This document shows positions 24,149 through 38,002 of a stretch of DNA of 64,000 nt, piece after piece (the stretch's first letter is position 1; each line of letters begins with the position of its first letter). The DNA lies in the NCBI GenBank assembly GCA_947626135.1, contig CANQQZ010000002.1, positions 62,001 to 126,000 of the forward strand, in the 5' to 3' direction. The DNA is from an uncultured Clostridia bacterium (GTDB lineage: Bacteria; Bacillota; Clostridia; UBA1381). The position numbers were made by a program, and so were the translations under genes. The notes under the pieces were generated by a model that was not told where the DNA came from, did no database searches, and saw only the letters and a program-made list of their open reading frames with translations.

Positions 24149-26560
24149 TTATTTTACCACGACATTTACCAGTCTGCCGGGGATCGCTATGACCTTGACA
24201 ATTGTCTTACCGTCCGCGGCAGCCTTGATTTTTTCGCTTGATAAAGCGATCTCCTCAAGCCCCGGCTTGTCAATATCAGCCGGAACAAGCAGCTTATCGC
24301 GGATCTTGCCGTTAATCTGCACGACGATCTCAACCTCGTCGTCCACGGTCTTTGCCTCATCGTATTCCGGCCATGAAGCGACAGATAAAAATCCGCTTCC
24401 GCCGTATAATTGCCACAATTCCTCCGTCATATGCGGAGCCACCGGGTTCAGAAGAGTTATAAGCGTCATATATTCGCTCTTTGTGACGGAGCCCTTTCTT
24501 GTAAATTCATTCACAAGGGACATCATCGCGGCAACAGCCGTATTGAACTTCATTCGTTCAATATCCTCGCTGACCTTTTTGATGGTTTTATGCATCGTTT
24601 TTTCCAGGTCCTCGCTGTATCCCTCGTTGTCATTCACAATTGACTGTAAATTCCATACCCTCTCAAGGAACTTATAGCAGCCCTTCAAGCCCTGCTGCGA
24701 CCACGGCGTTGACTGGTCGAACGCGCCTATAAACATTTCATATGTTCTGAACGCGTCCGCGCCGAACTCGTTTACAACCTCGTCGGGATTTACTACGTTG
24801 CCGCGGGATTTCGACATTTTTTCATTATTCTCGCCCAGAATCATACCGTGCGAGGTACGCTTCATATACGGCTCCTTTGTCGGAACCACGCCTATGTCGT
24901 AGAGGAATTTATGCCAGAAGCGCGAATAGAGCAAATGCAGCGTTGTGTGCTCCATGCCGCCGTTGTACCAATCTATCGGAGACCAGTATTCGAGCGCCTC
25001 CTTCGACGCGAGAGCCTCGTCGTTATGCGGGTCCATATAACGCAGGAAGTACCAGCTCGAGCCCGCCCATTGCGGCATTGTGTCCGTTTCCCTCTGCGCC
25101 GGACCGCCGCAGTGAGGACAGGTCGTATTTATCCAATCCACAGCCTTGGCGAGCGGGCTTTCGCCGTTTTCGCCCGGCTCGAAATGCTCGACCTCGGGTA
25201 GTGTAAGCGGCAGCTCGCTTTCGGGTATCGCGACCCAGCCGCACTTATCGCAGTGCACGAGCGGAATGGGCTCGCCCCAGTAACGCTGACGAGAGAATAC
25301 CCAGTCGCGGAGCTTGAAGTTGACCTTGCGTTTGCCTAAGCCCTCCTTTTCAAGCCAGTCTATCATAGCCGGAATCGCCTCCTTCACCGTCATTCCGGTG
25401 AGGAATCCCGAATTTACCATTTTGCCCTTGTACACGTCGGTATACGCTTCCTTTTGCACGTCCTCGCCGCCCGCTACAACTTCGATTATGGGCAAATCGA
25501 ATTTTTTCGCGAAATCCCAGTCGCGGCTGTCGTGAGCCGGAACAGCCATGATCGCGCCCGTGCCATAGGTTACGAGAACGTAATCGGAAATAAACACCGG
25601 CAGCTTTTCGCCGTTTGCGGGATTGACCGCGTAAATGCCTTCGAGCTTAACTCCGGTTTTGTCCTTTGCCAGCTCCGTTCTCTCAAATTCACTCTTTTTT
25701 GCAGCCTCCGCCTTATACGCCTCGACCTCGGCATAATTTGTGATGGAATCCTTCATCTTTTCAACAAGCGGGTGCTCAGGCGACATAACCGTATACGTTG
25801 CGCCGAAAAGCGTGTCGGCGCGAGTGGTGTATACAACCATTTCATCGCCGGTCGAAAGCCTGAACTTGACCTCCGCGCCCTCACTTCTGCCTATCCAGTT
25901 TTTCTGCTGAGTCTTTATCTTTTCAAGGTAATTGACCTCATCCAAATCATCGATAAGCCTTTGCGCATATTCGGTAATTTTAAGCATCCACTGGCTTTTT
26001 CTTCTCTGCACGACCTCGCTTCCGCAGCGCTCGCATACGCCGTTTACGACCTCCTCGTTGGAAAGCCCGACCTTGCAGCCCGTGCACCAGTTGATTGGCA
26101 TTTCCTGCTTATACGCGAGTCCCTTTTTAAACAGCTGCAAAAAAATCCATTGCGTCCATTTATAATATTTCGGGTCCGTGGTATTGATCTCCCGCGACCA
26201 GTCGAAGGAAAAACCGAGCATTTTAAGCTGACGCGTAAAATTCTCGATATTCGCAGCCGTAACGATTCGCGGATGAATATTGTTTTTTATCGCATAGTTT
26301 TCCGTCGGCAGTCCGAATGCGTCCCAGCCTATGGGATAAAGCACATTGTACCCCTCCATACGGCGCTTTCTCGCCACTATATCAAGCGCGGTGTAGCTTC
26401 TCGGATGTCCCACGTGCAGTCCCGCGCCGGACGGGTACGGGAATTCTATAAGCGTGTAATACTTCGGCTTTTCCGAGCCGTTTTCCGCATGGAAGATTTT
26501 TGCTTCCTCCCATTTGTCCTGCCATTTTTTCTCAATGCTTTTAAAGTTGTAGCTTTCCAT
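24149..26560 (-). CDS. leuS: leucyl-tRNA synthetase
   Basis: Class I synthetase charging tRNA-Leu. The HIGH-type motif appears as [18 protein letters not shown] (about 43-60), the zinc-type [21 protein letters not shown] near 157, the CP1 editing domain in the middle, and [10 protein letters not shown] near 575. 803 residues, normal. Last gene of the yhbY-nadD-yqeK-rsfS-leuS string, 20 nt after rsfS, ending at the 24089 terminator. Confidence 0.97.
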   Translation of the reverse strand: MESYNFKSIEKKWQDKWEEAKIFHAENGSEKPKYYTLIEFPYPSGAGLHVGHPRSYTALDIVARKRRMEGYNVLYPIGWDAFGLPTENYAIKNNIHPRIVTAANIENFTRQLKMLGFSFDWSREINTTDPKYYKWTQWIFLQLFKKGLAYKQEMPINWCTGCKVGLSNEEVVNGVCERCGSEVVQRRKSQWMLKITEYAQRLIDDLDEVNYLEKIKTQQKNWIGRSEGAEVKFRLSTGDEMVVYTTRADTLFGATYTVMSPEHPLVEKMKDSITNYAEVEAYKAEAAKKSEFERTELAKDKTGVKLEGIYAVNPANGEKLPVFISDYVLVTYGTGAIMAVPAHDSRDWDFAKKFDLPIIEVVAGGEDVQKEAYTDVYKGKMVNSGFLTGMTVKEAIPAMIDWLEKEGLGKRKVNFKLRDWVFSRQRYWGEPIPLVHCDKCGWVAIPESELPLTLPEVEHFEPGENGESPLAKAVDWINTTCPHCGGPAQRETDTMPQWAGSSWYFLRYMDPHNDEALASKEALEYWSPIDWYNGGMEHTTLHLLYSRFWHKFLYDIGVVPTKEPYMKRTSHGMILGENNEKMSKSRGNVVNPDEVVNEFGADAFRTYEMFIGAFDQSTPWSQQGLKGCYKFLERVWNLQSIVNDNEGYSEDLEKTMHKTIKKVSEDIERMKFNTAVAAMMSLVNEFTRKGSVTKSEYMTLITLLNPVAPHMTEELWQLYGGSGFLSVASWPEYDEAKTVDDEVEIVVQINGKIRDKLLVPADIDKPGLEEIALSSEKIKAAADGKTIVKVIAIPGRLVNVVVK

Positions 26561-26580
26561 TGTATTATCTCTCTTTCCTT

Positions 26581-26922
26581 TTATTCTTCTTCCCCGTTTC
26601 TTACCGTGCCGGCTTCCTGCCAGAGACGTTCGATCGAATAGAAGTCGCGCGCCTCCTGCTGCATTACATGCACGATTATATCGCCGTAGTCAATCAAAAT
26701 CCACGAGCCGCCGCGATACCCCTCCTTGTGCTTCGCCGGATAACCCGCCTCGAGCATCTTTTCCTCCACCTCGTCAACGCACGCACGCACCTGTACGGCT
26801 GACTGACATGACGCGATTATAAAATAATCGCCCAGAGACGTCTGACGGGAAACATCCATAACCTCAATATCCGACGCCTTCTTATCCTCGAGCGCCGCCC
26901 TGATAATTTCAACTCTTTCCAT
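26581..26922 (-). CDS. rsfS: ribosomal silencing factor RsfS
   Basis: 113-residue Iojap-family protein that binds ribosomal protein uL14 and blocks subunit joining when nutrients are scarce. Conserved text: [35 protein letters not shown] and [38 protein letters not shown] lies before the ATG. The yqeK-rsfS order is standard in Firmicutes. Confidence 0.96.
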   Translation of the reverse strand: MERVEIIRAALEDKKASDIEVMDVSRQTSLGDYFIIASCQSAVQVRACVDEVEEKMLEAGYPAKHKEGYRGGSWILIDYGDIIVHVMQQEARDFYSIERLWQEAGTVRNGEEE

Positions 26923-26934
26923 TTTTATCCTCCT

Positions 26935-27483
26935 TTATCTGTGCAGCATCATATAATTCCACGCTTCAAGCGTATTCGGATGAATTACGCTCTCCTTTTT
27001 CGCGTTATGCTCTATGCTTTCCTTAAGACACGCTATAAACGCGTCGTCAATATTTTTACCCGCAAGACGCCGCAGCTTTCCCACTCCTCTGAAATCCCGC
27101 GTGGGTTCTATCATATCCGCGACATAAATTATTTTATCCATAAGCGTCATATCCGCGCGCCCGACGGTATGAAACTCGATCGCGTCGAGTATTTCCACGT
27201 CGTCTACTCCGTACTCCTCCCGCGCATGACGCGCTCCGAGAGGCGCGTGTATCACCGCGGGACATCGAGCGGTTATTTCATCAAATTCCATGCCGTATTT
27301 TGCGGCAAGCTTTAATTGATCCTTCATATCCGGCAGCTTTGCGCAGTCGTGCAGCATTCCCGCCAGATACGCCTTATCCGCGTCGGCGCCGAACCTGACC
27401 GCGAGTTTCTTCGCCGTTTTCGCCACTCCCATGCTATGTTGATAGCGTTTGGGCTTTAACGTCTTTTTCAGCTTATCCTTCAT
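26935..27483 (-). CDS. yqeK: HD-domain hydrolase YqeK (diadenosine tetraphosphatase)
   Basis: Symmetrical Ap4A hydrolase of the HD family. The metal motif YLAGMLHDCAKL (about 38-49), RYQHSMGVAKTAKKLA at the start, HAPLGARHAREEYGV and IIYVADMIEPTR give all the expected ligands. About 182 residues. A GTG nine bases upstream is possible, but GGGAG fits the ATG at 27483. It overlaps nadD by 11 nt. Confidence 0.93.
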   Translation of the reverse strand: MKDKLKKTLKPKRYQHSMGVAKTAKKLAVRFGADADKAYLAGMLHDCAKLPDMKDQLKLAAKYGMEFDEITARCPAVIHAPLGARHAREEYGVDDVEILDAIEFHTVGRADMTLMDKIIYVADMIEPTRDFRGVGKLRRLAGKNIDDAFIACLKESIEHNAKKESVIHPNTLEAWNYMMLHR

Positions 27484-28087
27484 CTGTTTCACTCCCGTAC
27501 AGCCTGTTGTCTTTTATATATTCATACACACGCTTATCCAGCATATAAGACGCATCCTGTCCCCCGGCAATCATGCTGCGGATCTTTGTTGATGAAATAT
27601 CATATACCGGCGCGTCTATTATCCTTATATCCCCTCCGAGAAGAGCCTTTTTTTCGGCTAAGACGCGTTTAAGGCTTTCCATGCTCTCACGCGGATAAAC
27701 CAGCACGGTGCACAGCTTTAAAATCTCAGACGGATGGTACCATTCCTCAATATACGCGAGAGAATCCTCGCCTATAAGAAAATATATTTCGTCCTCCGGA
27801 TGTCTCCTCCTCAGCCATTTGAGCGTATTGACCGAATATGAATAATCCGGCTTGTCCACCTCGTATGACGATGCCGAAAACCCGTCTATCCCAAAAACCG
27901 CGAGCCTTACCATATTAAGCCTCATTACCGCGTCCGTGACCCTTTCGTTTTTTTTATGAGGCGGATTGCCGCTTGTCATAAATATTACCTCATCCAAGCC
28001 GTATTGTTCCCGCGCGCGGCGCGCAATCTCAATGTGCGCCTTATGAATCGGATCGAACGTTCCTCCCATTAAACCGAGCTTTTTCAT
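27473..28087 (-). CDS. nadD: nicotinate-nucleotide adenylyltransferase
   Basis: Converts nicotinate mononucleotide and ATP to deamido-NAD. The nucleotidyltransferase motif GGTFDPIHKAH (residues 9-19), PPHKKNERVTDA, LIGEDSLAYIEEWY and the late ISSTKIRSMI are diagnostic. 204 residues. ATGA overlap with yhbY. Confidence 0.96.
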   Translation of the reverse strand: MKKLGLMGGTFDPIHKAHIEIARRAREQYGLDEVIFMTSGNPPHKKNERVTDAVMRLNMVRLAVFGIDGFSASSYEVDKPDYSYSVNTLKWLRRRHPEDEIYFLIGEDSLAYIEEWYHPSEILKLCTVLVYPRESMESLKRVLAEKKALLGGDIRIIDAPVYDISSTKIRSMIAGGQDASYMLDKRVYEYIKDNRLYGSETDEG

Positions 28088-28395
28088 TCCGTTCTCAGCC
28101 CTTTAAGATCGATTTTTCTGTATTTCTCCTCGTCCGAACGACGGTATATTATAAATTTATTTCCTATCGCCTGCACCGGCTCCGCGTTAAGCTTTGCCGC
28201 AACCTCGTCGCATGTTCTGCGCGTGTCCAGAAGAGCCGTTTCCAATATGCTTATTTTCACCAGCTCGCGCTTGTTTAAAGCCTGCGAGATACCGGTCAAA
28301 AGCTCATCCGTCACTCCGTCCTTGCCTATCTGAAAAACAGGGCTCATTCCGTGTGATATTTTGCGTAAAAACGCTCTTTGCTTACCTGTTATCAT
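28084..28395 (-). CDS. yhbY: YhbY-family RNA-binding protein (CRM domain)
   Basis: 103 residues, one CRM domain. LTGKQ-like TGKQRAFLRKISHGMSPVFQIGKDGVTDEL, then the helix KRELVKISIL and IGNKFIIYRRS. Thought to act in large ribosomal subunit assembly. First of the conserved block leading to leuS. Only 17 nt separate it from the end of the upstream lacZ-like gene, and no terminator was seen there. Confidence 0.94.
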   Translation of the reverse strand: MITGKQRAFLRKISHGMSPVFQIGKDGVTDELLTGISQALNKRELVKISILETALLDTRRTCDEVAAKLNAEPVQAIGNKFIIYRRSDEEKYRKIDLKGLRTE

Positions 28396-28412
28396 ATTAT
28401 CCGTTCCTCCGA

Positions 28413-32009
<3,597 letters not shown>

Positions 32010-32020
<11 letters not shown>

Positions 32021-32888
32021 ATTCCTCTCCCTCCGCGTACTCCTTCACGACCTCGGCAAACAGCTTTGCCGCGCTGTTTCCGCTGTTTTTCCGCCACGCG
32101 GCGGCATATGTCAGTGTGGAGTCTATATCGGCAAGCTCCGCGGCGGCGATACGCTCCGCCCTGTTATTTATCACCGTCTCAGCCGGCAGCAGCGTTATAC
32201 CTAATCCCGCCGCTACCGATATAAGCACCGCCTCCGCGCTGTCGGGACAGCTTATTATTTCCGGCGTTATTCTCGCGGCGCGGAAAATCTCCATGATTTC
32301 CATATACAATATTGGGTTGGCTGCTTCCGACAGCAGAACAAACCGCTCGTTTTTCAGCTCCGAAAGCCTGTAGCTTTTTTTCCCTCCCGCGGGCGCGGCA
32401 ATCATCAGCCGGTCCGAATGGGTGACGGTATAATCAAACTCGTCGCTGTCGGGCAGCATATCGCGCAGCATTAATATGCAATCAAACTCATCCATATCCG
32501 CTCCGCCGCGAAGCTCCGTTAAATCTACAGCGATACCGGAATATTTCTTTGAAAATACGCTTATGCATTTCGCGGCAAATTGCCCCGTTCCTATTTCACA
32601 CGCGATTTTTACCCTGCCCGTGTATCCGCTCCTCAGCTGCTCCACCGCAAAGCGCGCTTTTTTTAGATTTTCCGCGATTTCCACGGCGTAAGGCAAAAAC
32701 GCTCTGCCCTCCGCCGTAAGCCGGACCTCCTTGCTTGTGCGCGTAAAAAGGCGCGCCCCTATCTCCCTCTCAAGCTTATCTATATACCTTGACGCCATTG
32801 ACTGCGAAATATAGATTTGCCGCGCCGCCTCCGAAAAATTCAGCGTCCGCGCTACACTTAAAAAACATTCAATATAATTTGTATCCAT
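32010..32888 (-). CDS. LysR-family transcriptional regulator
   Basis: 292 residues: N-terminal winged helix MDTNYIECFLSVARTLNFSEAARQIYISQSMASRYIDKLEREIG in its normal place, followed by a substrate-binding domain (VKIACEIGTGQFAAKCISVFSKKYSGI, then a second lobe near 165). The effector cannot be told. It is divergent from the ketoacyl-synthase cluster starting at 33059 and lies upstream of sir2-lacZ in its own direction, so it could control either or both. Confidence 0.92.
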
Positions 32889-32951
32889 ATTTACCTATCC
32901 TGTTTCCGAATAATTCAATCCGATTTGTGTAATTTTTGCATTGTCCCGCTG

Positions 32952-32981
32952 TTGACACAGACATGGAAATTTTGGTATAAT
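32952..32981 (+). promoter_or_regulatory. sigma-A-type promoter of the ketoacyl synthase cluster
   Basis: Perfect TTGACA (32952-32957), 18-bp spacer and perfect TATAAT (32976-32981). The start would lie near 32988, about 70 nt before the gene, in the intergenic region shared with the divergent LysR gene, where LysR binding is expected. Confidence 0.75.
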
Positions 32982-33058
32982 ATACATATGTTTCAATTAT
33001 AACATACAACTATCCCGTTTGTAAATAGATGATTTTATGTTTATTCCACGGAGGCAAT

Positions 33059-34270
33059 ATGGAAAAAATTGCTGTAACAGGCATGGGCGCCGTAACGCCG
33101 CTGGGCATAGGCGTGCGAAGATACTGGAACAATCTTGCCGCCGGAAAATCCGGCATATCAAAAATCACCTCCTTCGACGCATCCGATCTGGCTGCGGATA
33201 TCGCGGGAGAAATAAAGGAGCTTAATCCTTCGGAGCATATGCCGCGCGAGCTTATACGGCAGACGGACGCATTTATGCAGTACGCGTATATAGCCGCGAA
33301 GGAGGCGGCGGACGACAGCCGTTTAAAAATAAATCCCGAAAGAACCGGCATCGTCATGGGGACGGCAATGGGCGGAATTTCCACGACCGCGCGGACGCAG
33401 GAAAGCTTATCCGCCGCCGCTCATAAAAAGGTCGGACCCAGATTTATACCGAAAATCTTAGGCAACGTAGCCGCGGCGAATATTGCCATAGCCTACGGGA
33501 TACGCGGTCCGAGCCTTACCGTAAGCACCGCCTGCGCGTCCGGTTCGGACGCGGTCAACACCGCATGTATGCTCATACGCTCCGGGAAGGCGGACGCCGT
33601 GCTGGCGGTCGGAGCGGAATCCGTATTATGTCCGCTCGTGATATACAGCCTATCCAACGCAAAGGCTCTTTCTCACAACCCGGATCCGCTGACAGCCTCG
33701 CGCCCGTTTGACAAAAACCGCGATGGATTTGTTATCGGCGAGGGCGGCGGCGCGCTTATGCTCGAATCTCTGACAGCCGCCGAAGCGCGCGGCGCGCATA
33801 TTTACGGAATCATTTCAGGCTGCGCCAATACCAACGACGCGTACCATGTAACGTCGCCCGAGCCGGACGGCGCAGACGCGGCGCGGTGTATGCGACTGGC
33901 GCTTGAGGAAGCGGGGCTGTCGCCGGAGGATGTGGGGTATATAAACGCGCACGGCACCGGAACGCGCGGAGGCGACGCGGCGGAAACGCGCGCAATTAAA
34001 GCCGTATTCCCGAATCCGCCTCCGGCAAGCTCCACAAAGGGAGCTACGGGGCATATGATGGGCGCGGGAGGCATTACGGAAATAATAGCCTGCCTGAAGG
34101 CAATCGAAACGGGAATTATTCCGCCCACGCTCAACCTGGATACGCCGGATGAGGAATGCAATCTTGACTATACGCCGAAAATTGCAAGGCGCGCGGATAT
34201 ATCTCATGCCATGTCAAATGCCTTTGGCTTCGGCGGGCAAAACTCATGCGTAATAATAAGCAAATTATAA
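33059..34270 (+). CDS. beta-ketoacyl-[ACP] synthase (FabF/KAS II-like)
   Basis: Condensing enzyme of 403 residues. Catalytic triad: Cys159 in STACASGSDA, His298 in INAHGTGTRGGD and His332 in KGATGHMMGAGG; the C-terminus SNAFGFGGQNSCVI is also typical. The ATG at 33059 after GGAGGCAAT is chosen over an upstream in-frame codon. It is not in a fatty-acid synthesis operon: no ACP, malonyl transferase or reductase lies nearby. It is followed instead by an acyl-CoA ligase-like gene and a thioesterase, suggesting a dedicated acyl-chain pathway. Confidence 0.9.
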   Translation: MEKIAVTGMGAVTPLGIGVRRYWNNLAAGKSGISKITSFDASDLAADIAGEIKELNPSEHMPRELIRQTDAFMQYAYIAAKEAADDSRLKINPERTGIVMGTAMGGISTTARTQESLSAAAHKKVGPRFIPKILGNVAAANIAIAYGIRGPSLTVSTACASGSDAVNTACMLIRSGKADAVLAVGAESVLCPLVIYSLSNAKALSHNPDPLTASRPFDKNRDGFVIGEGGGALMLESLTAAEARGAHIYGIISGCANTNDAYHVTSPEPDGADAARCMRLALEEAGLSPEDVGYINAHGTGTRGGDAAETRAIKAVFPNPPPASSTKGATGHMMGAGGITEIIACLKAIETGIIPPTLNLDTPDEECNLDYTPKIARRADISHAMSNAFGFGGQNSCVIISKL

Positions 34271-34302
34271 TAATCAATCAAAACAAAATCAACGGAGGTA
34301 AT

Positions 34303-35976
34303 ATGGTTATGGAAAATCAATTCACCTATGACACTTCAATGTTCCGCGAAGCGTTTGAGCACGGCTTCACGTATCTCAACGGTTTTATGCGCAACGTGTC
34401 GCGCTTTCGTTCCGGATACGCGCTGTTTGATCCCGCGAAGGGAAAAAGATGGACCTACGAGGAGCTCAACGCGGACTGCAACAAGCTCGCCAACGCGTTC
34501 CGGCGGAGCGGCGTTACGAAAAACGATTTGGTTCTGTACCAGCTTATGAACTCGGCGGAGTTCGCATTTTGCTATATCGCTACGCAGAAGCTCGGAGCGA
34601 TATCGTCGCCGGCAAATTACAACCTTGCCGCCGGAGAAACAGCGAAAATTATAGATCATAACACTCCCAAGGTATACATTTACGATACCGAGGTCTCCGA
34701 GATGGCACAAAGAGCTCTTTCTATCGCAAAATTTAAGCCCGAAATAATAATCGCCGTGGATTATGCCGGAAAACGCGAGCCGCTTCCGGAGGGACACGTA
34801 TTTTTCGACGACTACGTAAAGGACGCTCCCAACACCAATCCCGAGCCGGATAAACCCGCTCATATTTATGACGAGGTTTTACGTCTGTATACCTCAGGAA
34901 CCACCTCCCTTCCCAAGGGCGTTCCTATAAATAATATTAACGAGGTGCTCTCCGCTCATGACGTTATGATGCACTTTCCCCTGTCGCCGGTCGACACCAC
35001 GATGAATATGACCCCCTGGTTCCATCGCGGCGGGATCCATTCCGGAGGGCTAACGCCCACCTTTTATGCCGGCGCTCAGGCTGTCATAATGCGGTCCTTT
35101 AATCCGAAGCAGTGTCTTGAATACGCGGAAAAATACAAAATTACATTTCTGATAGGCGTCCCCGCCGTATTGGGGATTTTGGCGACACGCCAGGAGCATC
35201 ATCCGTATGATTTATCCTCATTAAAGGGAATTGTCACTATGGGCGCTCCGCTTGAAAAGTCCGCATGCATACGCTTTCAGAATATGCTCACACCGAATAT
35301 CTTCAACGGCTACGGCACAACGGAAACCTTCTGGAACACATTTCTGCGTCCATACGATTTACCGAAAATGTCGGGCGCGGCGGGACGCGCATGCACAGAT
35401 GACGATGTGCGCGTAGTCGCCGTTTACGATGACAAAAAAGCCGAGCCCGACGATCTCGTTCCCGACGACGGAAAAACCGTCGGCGAGATAATAATATCCT
35501 CTCCGTCAAAAACGACATACTCGTATTACAAGAATGAGGAAATGACAAAGCAAAAGTTCTACAAGGGCTTTATGTACACCGGCGATTTGGGAACATGGGA
35601 CGAAAACCGTTACGTCACTATCGCGGGGCGCAAGGATGACATGATCGTTTCCTCCGGGGAAAATATTTATCCCGCGCAGATCGAAGAGGTCCTGAACGAT
35701 CATCCCAAGGTGGCGGAATCTATCGTCACATCCGTTCCCGACAAAACGCGCGGCGAGGTGATAGCGGCGTATATAATAAAAGGCGACGACAGCCTGACAG
35801 TCGGCGAGCTTCAGGAATACTGCTCAAGCCATCCCGATTTGTCAAGATACAAATGCCCGCGCTTTTATCGCTTCGTGGATGAAATGCCCATGACAGCCAC
35901 GGGCAAAAAGCAGCATTACATTATAAAAGAGCAGGCAAAGCAGGATTTGAAAAACGGACTGCTTATGAGGAAATAA
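34303..35976 (+). CDS. acyl-CoA/AMP-dependent synthetase
   Basis: Adenylate-forming ligase of about 557 residues. Core motifs: RLYTSGTTSLPKGVP (A3), NGYGTTETFWN (A5), YTGDLGTWDENRYVTIAGRKDDMI (A7-A8) and TATGKKQHYI with the C-terminal catalytic Lys (A10). It would activate a carboxylic acid as an acyl-adenylate and load it on CoA or a carrier. Substrate unknown. ATG at 34303 follows GGAGGTAAT; a second ATG two codons later is also plausible. It lies 32 nt after the ketoacyl synthase and 10 nt before the thioesterase. Confidence 0.9.
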   Translation: MVMENQFTYDTSMFREAFEHGFTYLNGFMRNVSRFRSGYALFDPAKGKRWTYEELNADCNKLANAFRRSGVTKNDLVLYQLMNSAEFAFCYIATQKLGAISSPANYNLAAGETAKIIDHNTPKVYIYDTEVSEMAQRALSIAKFKPEIIIAVDYAGKREPLPEGHVFFDDYVKDAPNTNPEPDKPAHIYDEVLRLYTSGTTSLPKGVPINNINEVLSAHDVMMHFPLSPVDTTMNMTPWFHRGGIHSGGLTPTFYAGAQAVIMRSFNPKQCLEYAEKYKITFLIGVPAVLGILATRQEHHPYDLSSLKGIVTMGAPLEKSACIRFQNMLTPNIFNGYGTTETFWNTFLRPYDLPKMSGAAGRACTDDDVRVVAVYDDKKAEPDDLVPDDGKTVGEIIISSPSKTTYSYYKNEEMTKQKFYKGFMYTGDLGTWDENRYVTIAGRKDDMIVSSGENIYPAQIEEVLNDHPKVAESIVTSVPDKTRGEVIAAYIIKGDDSLTVGELQEYCSSHPDLSRYKCPRFYRFVDEMPMTATGKKQHYIIKEQAKQDLKNGLLMRK

Positions 35977-35986
35977 GGTGATATAA

Positions 35987-36400
35987 ATGGAAATAAAACC
36001 CTACGAACGAATTGTCAATTACTACGAAACAGACAAAATGGGCATTGTCCATCACTCCAACTATATACGGTATTTTGAAGAGGCGCGGCTTGATTTTATG
36101 CGTCAGATAGGATGCGGCGCGTTTGAGATGGAAAAGGAGGGCGTAATTATCCCAAACGTCGATGCATACGCAAGGTACCGGCGCGTTTTGAGGTTTGAGG
36201 ACCGCTTTTCCGTAACGGTAAGGCCGATAGAATTTACAGGCGTAAAAATGAAATTTGAATATGAGATCGTATCGGGCTCTGAATTATGCTGCGACGGATA
36301 TACGACGCATTGCTTCGTTAACGGCGCGATGAAGCCGATTATATTAAAGCATTCTCATCCCGATTTGTTTAAACGTATCAGCGAAGCCTTTGACAAGTAG
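35987..36400 (+). CDS. hotdog-fold acyl-CoA thioesterase (4HBT/YbgC type)
   Basis: 137 residues, single hotdog domain. The YbgC-type motif TDKMGIVHHSNYIRYFEEARLDFMRQIG contains the expected Asp and His of the active site. It hydrolyses acyl-CoA or acyl-ACP thioesters. It follows the acyl-CoA ligase closely and ends at a strong terminator, closing a three-gene unit with the ketoacyl synthase. Confidence 0.92.
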   Translation: MEIKPYERIVNYYETDKMGIVHHSNYIRYFEEARLDFMRQIGCGAFEMEKEGVIIPNVDAYARYRRVLRFEDRFSVTVRPIEFTGVKMKFEYEIVSGSELCCDGYTTHCFVNGAMKPIILKHSHPDLFKRISEAFDK

Positions 36401-36405
36401 CATCG

Positions 36406-36439
36406 AAAAACGGACGAAAAAACGCTTTCGTCCGTTTTT
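36406..36439. terminator. rho-independent terminator
   Basis: AAAAACGGACGAAA (36406-36419) and TTTCGTCCGTTTTT (36426-36439), loop of 6 nt, T tract following on the plus strand and A-rich start giving T's on the minus strand. It serves the thioesterase transcript and the convergent GH5 transcript. Confidence 0.9.
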
Positions 36440-36454
36440 TTATATCCGCGCACA

Positions 36455-38002
36455 TCATCGTCCAAAATCATCAAACGCGAGACGTCCGCTTTCCGAAAGG
36501 GTATCAGTGGACCAGTCTGTCCCGGCGCCCGCCGATATAGCCGCGGAGGTTTCGTTCTTGTCGCACAGAGACCAGTTTACACGGCTGATATTATTTGCAT
36601 TGAGGAAATCGAGCCACGCGCGCGTTTCCTCCGCGAATACGCCTCCGTTTCCGTCCGCTGCCGACGCGCCCCACTCCGACACGAAAATCGGCGCGCCCTT
36701 TGAAAGCGCGTATGTTATTCTGTCGCGCAGCCATTGCGTATGCGTACCCGCATAGAAATGACACGTATACATAATGTTTTCAAACTCAAGCGGGTCGTCC
36801 GCAGCCTTGTCAAAATCCTGGCTCCACGTCGGGGAGCCTACGAGTATCACGCAGTCTGGATCATTCCGGCGGATCACCGGAATTATTCGCTCGGCATAGG
36901 GCTTAACATCGCCGGACCATGTAACGCCGCCGTTCGGCTCGTTGCATATTTCATAAATTATATTATCGTAATCGCCGTATTTTGCCGAAACCTCGTCAAA
37001 AAATCCCTCCGCCTGTTCAACGCTGCTCATGGGATTTCCGTCCGAAAGGATATGCCAATCGACTATTACGTACATATCCTCCGCTATCGCGCCGTCAATT
37101 CCGTTATAAAGTGTTCTCTTCATCGAATCCGGATTTGACAGATATCCGCCCTCCGCCGTGTACATCGCGAGTCTGAACACGTTCGCGCCGGCAGCCGCCG
37201 TCTTTGCTATGGACGCGCGGTCGGCAAACTGTCCGAACCATTGCAGTCCGTGTGTTGACATGCCCTTAAGCACTACCGTGCCGCCGTTTTGATTGCATAG
37301 CCGGGTCCCCGTTACCCTCAGCTTACCGTTTTCCGACACTCCGCCTCTCGTTCCTTCGCCAACGGGAGGCAGAGTCTCCGGCGAAGCGGGCGTATCAGCC
37401 GGCCCGATCCCGGTCATACCCGCCGCGCGGGATATAACGGCGCACGCCTCCGCGCGCGTAAGAGGATTATTGGGATTAAAATTGCCGTTCTCGTCCCCGG
37501 TAAGCACCCCGTCGTTATACGCGCGTATCACAAGATAAGCGTAGCGTCCTTCAATGCTGCCGAAATCCTTAATTTCATTCATGTACCGCCAGTAAACGCC
37601 GTCATCGTTTTCGGTATGCGGAATGTCCAGCGCGAGTGCCGTCAGCTTGACCGCCATATACCTCGGTATAGCGGTATCGTAAAGCCCCTCGTTTATCTCG
37701 TCATAATCGTACCACCCGCTGCCGTATGCATATTCCATAGCTTCCCGCGCCCAGTGTCCCGACGCTCCGCTGCCGGCGGACGGCGATACATATCGCTTCA
37801 ATACGCTCACAAATTCCGCATAGGTGATTTTGTTATCCGGACGGAATGTTCCGTCATCGTAGCCTTTTAACAAGCCCTTCTCCGACATGGCTTGTATATT
37901 CTCATAATACCATTTATCCGTCCCGACATCCGTGTACGCGCTCGCCGCGCAGCCAAACACAGCCGCGAATACCAGCAGGACAGCCAGCAACCCCTTTTTC
38001 AT
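36455..38002 (-). CDS. S-layer-anchored glycoside hydrolase family 5 enzyme (endoglucanase-like)
   Basis: 515 residues: signal peptide (1-22, cut after ASA), three SLH domains at about 23-195 (first with YYENIQAMSEKGLLKGYDDGTF), a short Pro/Gly-rich linker, then a GH5 barrel from about 228. The acid/base Glu355 lies in YEICNEPNG and the nucleophile Glu443 in VSEWGAS; STHGLQWFG and VDWHILSDG are typical of GH5_2 cellulases. It should be held on the cell wall by SLH and cut beta-glucan or cellulose. It overlaps the GH43 gene by 4 nt and ends at the 36406 terminator. Confidence 0.93.
   Translation of the reverse strand: MKKGLLAVLLVFAAVFGCAASAYTDVGTDKWYYENIQAMSEKGLLKGYDDGTFRPDNKITYAEFVSVLKRYVSPSAGSGASGHWAREAMEYAYGSGWYDYDEINEGLYDTAIPRYMAVKLTALALDIPHTENDDGVYWRYMNEIKDFGSIEGRYAYLVIRAYNDGVLTGDENGNFNPNNPLTRAEACAVISRAAGMTGIGPADTPASPETLPPVGEGTRGGVSENGKLRVTGTRLCNQNGGTVVLKGMSTHGLQWFGQFADRASIAKTAAAGANVFRLAMYTAEGGYLSNPDSMKRTLYNGIDGAIAEDMYVIVDWHILSDGNPMSSVEQAEGFFDEVSAKYGDYDNIIYEICNEPNGGVTWSGDVKPYAERIIPVIRRNDPDCVILVGSPTWSQDFDKAADDPLEFENIMYTCHFYAGTHTQWLRDRITYALSKGAPIFVSEWGASAADGNGGVFAEETRAWLDFLNANNISRVNWSLCDKNETSAAISAGAGTDWSTDTLSESGRLAFDDFGR

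Noticed and set aside
25454-26641. Open frame of about 395 codons antisense to leuS
   Set aside because: Shadow of leuS; basic, cysteine- and arginine-rich text without any family resemblance.
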